From: Demequina sp.
Lineage (GTDB): Bacteria; Actinomycetota; Actinomycetes; Actinomycetales; Demequinaceae
Assembly: GCF_016278775.1 (NCBI RefSeq)
Contig: NZ_JADQBF010000013.1
Span: forward strand, 62,001-126,000
Direction: 5' to 3'
Length of the DNA stretch: 64,000 bases
Every line of letters begins with the position of its first letter. Position 1 is the stretch's first letter. Shown one piece after another: positions 56,720-64,000 of this stretch. The notes under the pieces were generated by a model that was given only the letters and a program-made list of their open reading frames with translations, was not told where the DNA came from and did no database searches. Both the position numbers and the translations under genes were made by a program.

Positions 56720-58213
56720 CTAGTTGCCTGTGAGCTTCTCGCGAAGCGCGGCCAAGCGCTCGTCAGAGGCAAGCGTGCCAGCGTCGGGCGTCTCTTCGTC
56801 ATGAGACGAGTAGGACGTTGCTCCGCCACTCTCGTCCCCACGAGCGCGCTTGCGGGGCGCGACCGCCTCCGTGACCTCGGCCTCGGCCGCCTGAGCGTCC
56901 TGCTTGGCCACAAACGCCTTGTGAGCCTCCCAGCGCTCGTGCGCCTTCGCGTACTCGGCCTCCCAGGCCTCGCGCTGCGCGTCGAAGCCCTCTTGCCACT
57001 CCTGAGTCTCTGCGTCGAAGCCCTCTGGGTACTTGTAGTTGCCTGCCTCGTCGTACTCGGCGGTCATGCCATACAGCGCGGGATCGAAGTCCTCGCCCGC
57101 GGGGTCGACACCCTCGTTGGCCTGCTTGATGGACAGCGAGATGCGACGGCGCTCGAGGTCGATGTCAATGATCTTGACGAACACCTCTTCTTCCGCCTGA
57201 ACGACCTGCTCTGGCAGTTCGACGTGACGTACCGCGAGTTCCGAGATGTGAACCAAGCCCTCGATACCGTCATACACACGCACGAATGCGCCGAACGGGA
57301 CGAGCTTGGTGACCTTGCCAGGCACAATCTGGCCGATGGCGTGGGTGCGGGCGTAGACGGCCCACGGGTCCTCCTGCGTGGCCTTGAGCGACAGCGAGAC
57401 ACGCTCGCGGTCCATGTCGATGTCGAGCACCTCGACCTCGACCTCTTGACCAACGGTGACGACCTCGTTCGGGTGGTCGATGTGCTTCCACGACAGTTCT
57501 GAGACGTGCACGAGGCCGTCCACTCCGCCCAGGTCGACAAAGGCACCGAAGTTGACGATCGAGGACACGACGCCCTTGCGGACCTGTCCGGAAGCGAGCG
57601 CGGTGAGGAACGACGAACGCACCTCGGACTGCGTCTGCTCAAGGAAGGCGCGGCGAGACAGGACCACGTTGTTGCGGTTCTTGTCGAGTTCGATGATCTT
57701 GGCCTCGATCTGCTGGCCGATGTACGGGCCGAGGTCGCGCACACGACGCATCTCAACGAGCGAAGCGGGCAGGAAGCCGCGCAGGCCGATGTCCACGATG
57801 AGGCCACCCTTGACGACCTCGATGACCGAGCCGGTGACGACGCCGTCCTCTTCCTTGATCTTCTCGATCGAACCCCACGCCCGCTCGTACTGCGCGCGCT
57901 TCTTCGACAGGATCAGGCGGCCTTCTTTGTCCTCTTTGGTGAGGACAAGGGCCTCGACGGTGTCGCCGACGTTGACCACCTCGTCGGGGTCGGCATCGTG
58001 ACGAATGGAGAGCTCGCGGGCGGGAATCACGCCTTCGGTCTTGTAGCCGATGTCGAGGAGAACCTCGTCACGGTCGACCTTGACGATGACGCCTTCTACA
58101 AGATCGCCGTCGTCGAAGTTCTTGATAGTCGCGTCTACAGCGGCGAGGAAGTCTTCGCTCGAGCCGATGTCATTGACTGCGATCTGGGTGGTCTCGGGGG
58201 TGGATACGGACAT
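56720..58213 (-). CDS. rpsA: 30S ribosomal protein S1
   Basis: 497 residues with four S1 domains: GDLVEGVIVKVDRDEVLLDI (about 35), TGSVIEVVKGGLIVDIG (about 120), RKGVVSSIVNFGAFVDLGG (about 205) and PGKVTKLVPFGAFVRVYDG (about 290), then an acidic, poorly ordered tail of about 130 residues. Four domains is standard for actinobacterial S1 (six in E. coli). Start ATG 58213 (MSVSTPETTQ). Own promoter with 70-base leader is visible upstream. Confidence 0.97.
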   Translation of the reverse strand: MSVSTPETTQIAVNDIGSSEDFLAAVDATIKNFDDGDLVEGVIVKVDRDEVLLDIGYKTEGVIPARELSIRHDADPDEVVNVGDTVEALVLTKEDKEGRLILSKKRAQYERAWGSIEKIKEEDGVVTGSVIEVVKGGLIVDIGLRGFLPASLVEMRRVRDLGPYIGQQIEAKIIELDKNRNNVVLSRRAFLEQTQSEVRSSFLTALASGQVRKGVVSSIVNFGAFVDLGGVDGLVHVSELSWKHIDHPNEVVTVGQEVEVEVLDIDMDRERVSLSLKATQEDPWAVYARTHAIGQIVPGKVTKLVPFGAFVRVYDGIEGLVHISELAVRHVELPEQVVQAEEEVFVKIIDIDLERRRISLSIKQANEGVDPAGEDFDPALYGMTAEYDEAGNYKYPEGFDAETQEWQEGFDAQREAWEAEYAKAHERWEAHKAFVAKQDAQAAEAEVTEAVAPRKRARGDESGGATSYSSHDEETPDAGTLASDERLAALREKLTGN

Positions 58214-58291
58214 AGAAGGAGTGACTCCGGTGGTCAGTGATTCGTTGATGGGTGGGCAGGCCAATACGCAGGGCGCACTGAGCCACCGATC

Positions 58292-58320
58292 AGCCTACCG
58301 CCCGCCTGTCACCTGCACAA
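58292..58320 (-). promoter_or_regulatory. rpsA promoter
   Basis: On the minus strand TTGTGC (58315-58320), a 17-base spacer and TAGGCT (58292-58297) make a good sigma-A-type promoter. The start would fall about 70 bases before rpsA, leaving a leader that could serve S1 autoregulation. Confidence 0.6.
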
Positions 58321-58372
58321 ACGCGCGAAGGGACCGACGAGACACAATTCTGCAACGATCTGCTGCACCCTG

Positions 58373-59395
58373 CTACAAACCCCAAGCGGCCTCGAGCAGC
58401 TCCTTGGGAACCCACTTGGTCTTGCCCATCATCACACTGAAGTCTTCCAGCACGATGTGCTCGCCCTGAAGTGCCGTGAACTTGCCCGTCTCGCCCGCCA
58501 CGATGGCGTCGATCGCCGCGATGCCGAACCGGGTGCCCAGCAGCCGGTCGGCGGCCGTGGGAATGCCACCGCGTTGCGTGTAGCCCAGCACGGTGAGGCG
58601 CGTCGGGAAGCCGGTGAGTTCCTCGATTGCCTTGGTCACTTCGTGCCCCATCGAGCCCGCGATGGGGTTTCCCTTCGCGTCGATGGTGGGGTTGCCATTC
58701 CAGTTCGAGCCTTCTGCAGGAATGGCGCCCTCGGCAACAGCGACGATGGAGAAGTTCTTGTAGCGATGGCGGTGGCGGATCTTCTTGGCGATCGTCTCGA
58801 TGTCAAAAGGCTCCTCCGGAGCCAGGATGATGTCGGCGCCGCCCGCCATGCCGGCCGTCACTGCGATCCAACCGGAATGGCGCCCCATCAGTTCGACGAC
58901 CATGACGCGGTTGTGCGACTCCGCGGTGGAGTGCAGCCGGTCGATAGCCTCGGTAGCCACCGTCACTGCCGTGTCGAAACCTATCGAGGAATCGGTGCCC
59001 ACCACGTCGTTGTCGATCGTCTTGGGAATGCCGATAACGGGTACGCCCGTCGCCTGCGACACCTTCCCTGCGGCCTTGAGAGTTCCGTCGCCGCCGATGC
59101 AGATCAGCCCGTCGAGCTTCTCGTTCGTGACCGTCTCTTGCACGGCCTCCATGCCACCGTCGACCTTGTGGGGGTGGCAGCGGGCGGTGCCGAGCATCGT
59201 GCCTCCGACCACCAGGATCCCCGAGACATCATCGCGGGTGAGGGGCCGGGCGTCGCCGTCGATGACGCCTCGCCACCCGTTGCGGAAGCCGACGATGGAA
59301 CACCCGTGCTCCGAGGTGCCTCGCTTGACCACAGCACGAATTGCTGCGTTGAGGCCGGGACAGTCGCCCCCACCGGTAAGGACTCCAATGCGCAT
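58373..59395 (-). CDS. pfkA: 6-phosphofructokinase (group III type)
   Basis: 340 residues. Phosphorylates fructose-6-phosphate. N-terminal GVLTGGGDCPGLNAAIRAV, active site IPKTIDNDVVGTD with the catalytic Asp, and MGRHSGW for substrate. The donor-determining residues are Gly in GGDGTLKAA (E. coli position 104, ATP-like) and Lys in PKTIDND (position 124, as in PPi enzymes). This G/K pair is typical of actinobacterial group III enzymes; Gly favours ATP but the donor cannot be proven from sequence. Lies 19 bases after polA, with its own TAGGGT leaderless hexamer. Confidence 0.95.
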   Translation of the reverse strand: MRIGVLTGGGDCPGLNAAIRAVVKRGTSEHGCSIVGFRNGWRGVIDGDARPLTRDDVSGILVVGGTMLGTARCHPHKVDGGMEAVQETVTNEKLDGLICIGGDGTLKAAGKVSQATGVPVIGIPKTIDNDVVGTDSSIGFDTAVTVATEAIDRLHSTAESHNRVMVVELMGRHSGWIAVTAGMAGGADIILAPEEPFDIETIAKKIRHRHRYKNFSIVAVAEGAIPAEGSNWNGNPTIDAKGNPIAGSMGHEVTKAIEELTGFPTRLTVLGYTQRGGIPTAADRLLGTRFGIAAIDAIVAGETGKFTALQGEHIVLEDFSVMMGKTKWVPKELLEAAWGL

Positions 59396-59401
59396 GAGGC
59401 A

Positions 59402-59407
59402 ACCCTA
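59402..59407 (-). promoter_or_regulatory. -10 hexamer, leaderless start of pfkA
   Basis: TAGGGT, 6 bases, ATG at 59395, in the 19-base gap after polA. Same hexamer as uvrA. Confidence 0.6.
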
Positions 59408-59414
59408 ACGGGTG

Positions 59415-62063
59415 TCAGTGCCCCGCAACGCGCCAATTGGTCCCACGGCCCACGTTGACGTCGAGTGGTAGGGAAAGGGATCCTGCACCCGCCATCTCCT
59501 CGCGAAGAATGGCCTCCACGTCGTCGGCCTCGCCGGGGGCGGCCTCGATCACCAACTCGTCGTGCACCTGCAGAATCTGACGTGACCGGAGGCCCTCCGC
59601 CGCCAGCCGTTGGTCCACGGCCAGCATGGCGCGCTTGATGAGGTCTGCGGCGCTCCCCTGAATCGGCGCGTTGAGGGCCATGCGTTCGGCCATGTCCCGA
59701 CGCTGCTTGTTCGGTGAAGTGAGGTCGGGCAGGTACCGGCGGCGGCCAAAAATCGTTTCGGTGTAGCCGTCGGCAGTGGCCTGCTTGACCACGCCGGTCA
59801 GGTAGGAGCGCACCGATCCGAACCGCGCGAAGTAGTCATCCATGAGGGCCTGTGCCTCGCCCACCGCGAGTCCCAACTGCCTCGCCAACCCAAACGCAGA
59901 CAATCCGTATGCCAGCCCATACGACATGGCCTTGATCTGGGACCTCATCTCGGGCGTGACGCCCTCGGGGGGCACACCGAACACGCGGGAGCCCACGAAG
60001 CGGTGGAGGTCCTCCCCTGCCCTAAACGCGTCGATCAGGGCCTGGTCTCCGCTCAGGTGCGCCATGATCCGCATCTCGATCTGGCTGTAGTCGGCCGTCA
60101 CCAGCGTCTCGTATCCATCGCCGACCACGAAGGCCTCGCGGATCCGGTGGCCTTCGTCAGTGCGGATCGGGATGTTCTGCAGGTTCGGATCGCGAGACGA
60201 CAGCCGCCCGGTGGAGGCGACCGTCTGGGAAAACGTGGTGTGGATGCGCCCATCCTCGCGCACGGCGTCCCTCAAGGTCTGGATGATCTGAGCGAGCTTG
60301 GTCGCATCACGGTGCGCCAGCAGTGCCTCGAGGAACGGATGGGGGTACTTCTCGTAGAGATCGGCGAGCGATGCCGCGTCTGTGGTGTACCCGGTCTTGA
60401 TCTTCTTGGTCTTTGGCATGCCGAGTTGATCGAAAAGCACCTCTTGGAGCTGCTTGGGGGAACCGAGATTCACGGTCGAGCCGATGGAGCTATGCGCGTT
60501 GTCCGCGGCGAGTTCCGCGCGCTTCAGCGCCGCGGAGGAAAGCTCCTCAAGGTGACCGCCATCGACGGCGACCCCCGCGGATTCCATGCCCCACAGTGTC
60601 TGAACCAAAGGGATTTCCATGTCGCGGTACAGGCCGGTCATGTGCCGATCTTCGACGTCAGCCCGCAAGACGGGGGCCAGGCGCGCCACCAGCAGGGCCT
60701 GCCTGGCCGACTCTTCTACCTCCGATGAGCCGAGCCCCAACTCGAGTTGGCCGGAGGCCGCCTCCACTGGACGCACACCGAGATACCGCTCCGCCACGTC
60801 GGCCAGCTCGAGTCTGCCCTGTGCGGGGTTGGCCAGATACGCGGCCAACTGAGTGTCGTCGGCGACGCCGCTCAGAGTGAAACCCCGCGACGCCAAGGCG
60901 TGGAGCGCACTCTTCGCGCCGTGGAAGACCTTGGAGACCGAGGAGTCCGCCAACCACCGCCCGAGCGCCGCGTCTCCCGCCTCGTCGAGAGACCCGAGGT
61001 CGAGACCCCACGCCCCTGACTCCGTCGCGACGCCGAGCGCCCAGGCGTCACCCGTCCCACCCCACAGGTGCAGTGCCACCGTTCCGGTGAGTGCCACGAC
61101 GTCCGCCACTGCGGCGGGCGCATGCACTGGCGTCTCGTCAGGCGCGGCCTGCTGGGACGCGTCATCCGAGTCGTTCGCCGGCGTCAGCGCAAGCAACCGG
61201 GCCCTCAATCCGCGGAACTGCAACGCGTCGCACACCTCGTGCACAGCTGCGGCATCGGCGCCCTTGAGGCGGAGCTCGTCGAGAGACTTCTCCACCTCAA
61301 GGTCGGTGAGCAAGTGGTTGAGTTCGCGGTTCAGACGCACCTGATCCAGATTCGCGCGCAGGCTCTCGCCTGCCTTGCCTGGCACGTCCTCTGCCGACGC
61401 GAGGATGCCGTCCAGGCCGTCGTACGTCGCGATCCACTTGGCTGCCGTCTTGGGGCCAACACCTGGCACGCCAGGCAGGTTGTCAGACGTCTCCCCCACC
61501 AGAGCCGCAAGTTCAGGGTAGCGATGTGGCGGAACTGCGTACTTTTCTTCAACTGAGGCTGGGGTGAACTCGACAAGATCACTCACACCCTTGCGCGGGT
61601 ACAGCAGGGTGACGTCCTCCGTCACCAACTGAATGGTGTCCCTATCGCCTGACACGACGAGCACTTCCATGCCCGCCTCGCGGCCCATACGGGCGTACGT
61701 CGCCAAGAGGTCGTCCGCCTCGAAGTCCTCCTTGTCGACCGCCACCACCCCCAGCGCATCGAGCACCTCTCTCATGAGGGGTACCTGAGGCTCGAAGTCG
61801 GGAGGCGTCTCGTCCCGAGTGCCCTTGTACGAGGGAAGTCTTCTGGTTCGGAACGTCCCCCCTGGAAGGTCGAACGCCACCGCAACGTGCGTCGGCTTGC
61901 GGTCGTTCAAGAGCGTCGCAAGCATCGCCGTGAAGCCATAGACAGCGTTGGTCGGCGCGCCCGTCGATGTCGCGAAGTTCTCCACCGGCAACGCAAAGAA
62001 TGCGCGGAATGCCATCGACAATCCGTCGACGAGCAGAAGTCTGTCCTTGGCCGATTCGCTCAC
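59415..62063 (-). CDS. polA: DNA polymerase I
   Basis: 882 residues. N-terminal 5'-3' exonuclease (VDGLSMAFRAFFALPV; VSGDRDTIQLV), a middle domain and a C-terminal polymerase with motif A DYSQIEMRIMAHLSGD, the O-helix region RRDMAERMALNAPIQGSAAD and motif C QVHDELV. The 3'-5' exonuclease is degenerate: no DxE in the exo I strand (TVALHLWGG) and no Asp in the exo II helix (VFHGAKSALHAL), so proofreading is lost, as in other actinobacteria. Start set at GTG 62063 because TAGGTT lies 7 bases before it; a TTG three codons upstream is the alternative. Divergent from the thioesterase gene with only 19 bases between. Confidence 0.96.
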   Translation of the reverse strand: MSESAKDRLLLVDGLSMAFRAFFALPVENFATSTGAPTNAVYGFTAMLATLLNDRKPTHVAVAFDLPGGTFRTRRLPSYKGTRDETPPDFEPQVPLMREVLDALGVVAVDKEDFEADDLLATYARMGREAGMEVLVVSGDRDTIQLVTEDVTLLYPRKGVSDLVEFTPASVEEKYAVPPHRYPELAALVGETSDNLPGVPGVGPKTAAKWIATYDGLDGILASAEDVPGKAGESLRANLDQVRLNRELNHLLTDLEVEKSLDELRLKGADAAAVHEVCDALQFRGLRARLLALTPANDSDDASQQAAPDETPVHAPAAVADVVALTGTVALHLWGGTGDAWALGVATESGAWGLDLGSLDEAGDAALGRWLADSSVSKVFHGAKSALHALASRGFTLSGVADDTQLAAYLANPAQGRLELADVAERYLGVRPVEAASGQLELGLGSSEVEESARQALLVARLAPVLRADVEDRHMTGLYRDMEIPLVQTLWGMESAGVAVDGGHLEELSSAALKRAELAADNAHSSIGSTVNLGSPKQLQEVLFDQLGMPKTKKIKTGYTTDAASLADLYEKYPHPFLEALLAHRDATKLAQIIQTLRDAVREDGRIHTTFSQTVASTGRLSSRDPNLQNIPIRTDEGHRIREAFVVGDGYETLVTADYSQIEMRIMAHLSGDQALIDAFRAGEDLHRFVGSRVFGVPPEGVTPEMRSQIKAMSYGLAYGLSAFGLARQLGLAVGEAQALMDDYFARFGSVRSYLTGVVKQATADGYTETIFGRRRYLPDLTSPNKQRRDMAERMALNAPIQGSAADLIKRAMLAVDQRLAAEGLRSRQILQVHDELVIEAAPGEADDVEAILREEMAGAGSLSLPLDVNVGRGTNWRVAGH

Positions 62064-62070
62064 AGATGCC

Positions 62071-62076
62071 AACCTA
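62071..62076 (-). promoter_or_regulatory. -10 hexamer, leaderless start of polA
   Basis: TAGGTT, 7 bases, GTG at 62063. On the plus strand the same bases (CAACCT frame) sit 7 bases before the divergent thioesterase ATG, so two leaderless promoters may overlap back to back. Confidence 0.5.
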
Positions 62077-62082
62077 TCCCCT

Positions 62083-62490
62083 ATGACTGACAGCGCAGCA
62101 GCAGGCTATGCCAACCTTGGCGGGCTCATCGACCGCCTTCACATGACCGTCACCGAGGTCACGCCAAGCAGGGCGGTAGCGACGATGCCGGTGGAGGGCA
62201 ACACGCAGCCATATGGATTGCTCCACGGCGGGGCTTCAGCGGCATTGGCGGAGACCGTCGCGTCGCTCGCCGCGGCCGCCCACGCCGGCCCCGGCCGAAT
62301 GGCGGTGGGGGTCGACCTCAACATCACGCATCATCGTGCAAAGACCAGCGGTGATGTCCGTGCCGTGGCCACGTCGTTGCGCCTGGGAAGGAGCGCCGCC
62401 ACCTACGACATCGCGGTCGTCGACGAGGACGGCGAACGCATCGCCACGGCACGCCTCACGTGCTTGATTCGCGACCGCCAGGCCACATAG
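62083..62490 (+). CDS. PaaI/YbdB-type hotdog-fold thioesterase
   Basis: 135 residues. Acyl-CoA thioesterase of the PaaI/MenI superfamily: NTQPYGLLHGGASAALAETVASLAA contains the signature HGG and the catalytic acidic residue in LAET; VGVDLNITHHRAKTSGDV is the conserved central strand. The menaquinone enzyme MenI (DHNA-CoA thioesterase) is a candidate, but so is a general acyl-CoA hydrolase. Starts 19 bases from polA in the opposite direction. Confidence 0.88.
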   Translation: MTDSAAAGYANLGGLIDRLHMTVTEVTPSRAVATMPVEGNTQPYGLLHGGASAALAETVASLAAAAHAGPGRMAVGVDLNITHHRAKTSGDVRAVATSLRLGRSAATYDIAVVDEDGERIATARLTCLIRDRQAT

Positions 62491-62540
62491 CGGAAACATC
62501 CATGGGTTACATTGTTCCGCAACCACCTGGGAGGGCACCA

Positions 62541-63704
62541 GTGAAGAGATCACTTGACACCCGTGTTGTGTTGCGAGCGCTCGTCGTGTTTCTTGTCGCG
62601 GCCGTTGCGGTGACGTGGGTGCTTTCTGCCCAGTCTGCCGCCACCCCGGACCCCGTCACTGTGGCGAGCGCCGTGTCCGCCGACGCCGCCGCTGGTGATG
62701 CGGTCACTGGCCAAGCAGGCACGGCTGAGCCCAGTGTCTCCAGCGAGGTCGCACCAACACCCGAGCAGACGGCCGTCTCTGACTCGCAGTCGCGAGTGCT
62801 CCAAAACGTGTTCAACGGTGTCGTCTTTGGGCTCATGCTTGCCCTCGCATCCGTCGGCCTGTCCCTCATCTATGGGACAACCGGCCTCAGCAACTTCGCG
62901 CACGGTGAGCAGGTCTCCCTCGGCGCGATGCTCGCCTACTTCTTCGCCACCGATCAGCCCGTCGGCATTCCCCTGACGCCCCTCAAGTTTGTGATCGGGT
63001 GGCCGCTGTGGATGGCCGCCATCGCCGCGATCATCTTGGCCGGCGCTTCCGGCTGGGTCCAGGACCGATTCCTGTGGGGCAAGCTCCGCAAACGCGGAGT
63101 CGGCATCGTTCAACAGATGATCGTGTCGATCGGTCTCTCGCTTGCCTTGCTGAACTTCCTTCAGTGGTGGATCGGCCCGAATCGCATTCGGCTCAGCAAG
63201 TCGATCGAGGTCCGTCACCAAGTGGGGCCCATTCAGGTGGGCAACATCACGTTGATGTCGATCGCCATTGCGGCGATCGTCCTCATCGCCGTCGCCATAT
63301 TCCTGCAGCGAACGCGCCTGGGTCGTGCGACGCGCGCGGTGTCGGACAACCGCGCACTCGCAGCGGCCTCCGGCATCAAGGTGGACTTCATCATTCGCTT
63401 GGTCTGGGTCATGGCCGTCAGCCTTGCCGCCCTCGGCGGAATCCTGATGGCGCTGTACGACAATGGCACCAAGTTCGATATCGGCGCCAAACTCCTGCTG
63501 CTGATGTTCGCTGCCGTCACGCTCGGGGGGTTGGGCCAGGCATATGGCGCCCTTGCGGGCTCGCTCGTGATCGGCGTCGTCGTGGAAACGTCGACGCTGT
63601 GGCTCGGTCCAGACCTCAAGTACGCGACGGCGCTCGCGATCCTTATCCTCGTGCTTCTCGTGAGACCGCAAGGAATACTCGGACGAGCGGAAAGGGTGGG
63701 CTAG
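62541..63704 (+). CDS. livH: ABC transporter permease, LivH type, with N-terminal extension
   Basis: 387 residues. Membrane subunit of a branched-chain amino acid (or urea/amide) ABC importer. The LivH core begins near residue 85: VLQNVFNGVVFGLMLALASVGLSLIYGTTGLSNFAHGEQ, and includes RNRALAAASGI-like (DNRALAAASGIKVD) and the C-terminal LVLLVRPQGILG. Residues 1-85 are unusual: a signal-like helix (VVLRALVVFLVAAVAVTWVL) and an Ala/Thr/Ser-rich outer linker. Start GTG 62541 after GGGAGG. livM follows. Confidence 0.9.
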   Translation: MKRSLDTRVVLRALVVFLVAAVAVTWVLSAQSAATPDPVTVASAVSADAAAGDAVTGQAGTAEPSVSSEVAPTPEQTAVSDSQSRVLQNVFNGVVFGLMLALASVGLSLIYGTTGLSNFAHGEQVSLGAMLAYFFATDQPVGIPLTPLKFVIGWPLWMAAIAAIILAGASGWVQDRFLWGKLRKRGVGIVQQMIVSIGLSLALLNFLQWWIGPNRIRLSKSIEVRHQVGPIQVGNITLMSIAIAAIVLIAVAIFLQRTRLGRATRAVSDNRALAAASGIKVDFIIRLVWVMAVSLAALGGILMALYDNGTKFDIGAKLLLLMFAAVTLGGLGQAYGALAGSLVIGVVVETSTLWLGPDLKYATALAILILVLLVRPQGILGRAERVG

Positions 63705-63708
63705 ACCA

Positions 63709-64000
63709 TGGGAGACCTTTTCATTGACGTCGTGCGAGAAGCCTTCACTCCCACCACGGCGGCCTTTGCACTCGCGGCCGTCGGCCTCAACTTCCACTTC
63801 GGCCTGACCGGCCTGCTCAACATGGGCCAGGCGGGTTTCATGCTGCTCGGCATGTATGGCTTCGCCATCACCATCCGCGAAGGAGGGCCCATCTGGCTGG
63901 GCGTCATCGTGGCGCTTGTCCTTGCCATGGTCTTCGGACTGCTCCTCGGCTGGCCCACCCTGAAGCTTCGGGGAGACTATCTCGCGATCGTGACGATTGC
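63709..64000 (+). CDS. livM: ABC transporter permease, LivM type, 3' end cut by window
   Basis: First 97 residues of the second permease. ATG 63709, four bases after the livH stop. Visible features: NFHFGLTGLLNMGQAGFMLLGMYGF, the LivM counterpart of the GxxSLGHAAF motif, and LKLRGDYLAIVTI, the family's conserved start of the next segment. The ATPases and binding protein should follow beyond base 64000. The protein is incomplete here. Confidence 0.92.

Overview
The window is a high-GC (roughly two thirds G+C) actinobacterial chromosome segment. Gene content and order fit the Micrococcales (a Demequina/Cellulomonas-like lineage is my guess): whiA, rbpA, opcA, the polA-rpsA-coaE-uvrB-uvrA-uvrC-rapZ-yvcK-whiA-gap-pgk-tpiA-secG backbone, and ctaB divergent from tkt. 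NrdD/NrdG (anaerobic ribonucleotide reductase) next to ctaB (heme for aerobic oxidases) suggests a facultative anaerobe. I see no phage, insertion sequence, CRISPR array or rRNA. No gene-free stretch exceeds 300 bases.

Layout. 1-4565: a fatty-acid cluster (thiolase, high-molecular-weight FabG, MaoC hydratase, acyl-CoA ligase) resembling mycobacterial fadA2-fabG4-htdX. 4595-8629: nrdG, nrdD and a dihydroorotate-dehydrogenase-like flavoprotein, with two tandem NrdR boxes before nrdD. 8641-17564: mixed accessory genes: a membrane diguanylate cyclase, a DEAD-box helicase, an MFS exporter, a PiT phosphate transporter with a small membrane partner, a collagen-like lipoprotein with a BclA-type head, a DUF1295 membrane protein, a rifamycin ADP-ribosyltransferase and a transglutaminase-fold protein. 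17652-25508: pyruvate phosphate dikinase with its PpsR-type regulator, an aldo/keto reductase, a UbiA prenyltransferase, a lone E2 acyltransferase domain and one unrecognised protein. 25637-33596: tRNA-Pro(GGG), a DUF2892 protein, then two minus-strand operons, aroH-tyrA-cmk-der and xerD-parA-scpA-scpB-rluB. 33584-41479: ctaB divergent from tkt-pgi-zwf-opcA-pgl, where tal is missing from its usual slot. 41499-53444: Rdx protein, rbpA, secG, tpiA-pgk-gap, whiA, yvcK, rapZ, uvrC, uvrA. 53555-62063: YciI protein, uvrB, coaE, rpsA, pfkA, polA. 62083-64000: a hotdog thioesterase and the start of a branched-chain amino acid or urea type ABC permease operon (livH, livM cut by the window edge).

How it fits together. 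Central carbon metabolism dominates: upper and lower glycolysis (pgi, pfkA, tpiA, gap, pgk), the oxidative pentose phosphate branch (zwf, opcA, pgl, tkt) and PEP/pyruvate interconversion (ppdK with ppsR). Nucleotide excision repair is complete (uvrA, uvrB, uvrC), and uvrA carries a perfect LexA/SOS box. Chromosome segregation is represented by xerD, parA, scpA and scpB. A recurring sequence feature is a TANNNT hexamer 6-7 nt before the start codon, seen at about a dozen genes, which points to widespread leaderless transcription. The most interesting observations are the absent tal combined with a PPDK/PFK setting, the collagen-BclA lipoprotein, the NrdR and LexA operators, the leaderless promoter set, a hairpin that encloses a ribosome binding site, and an unrecognised three-part protein at 24330-25508. 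I found no clear multi-gene system that is undescribed.
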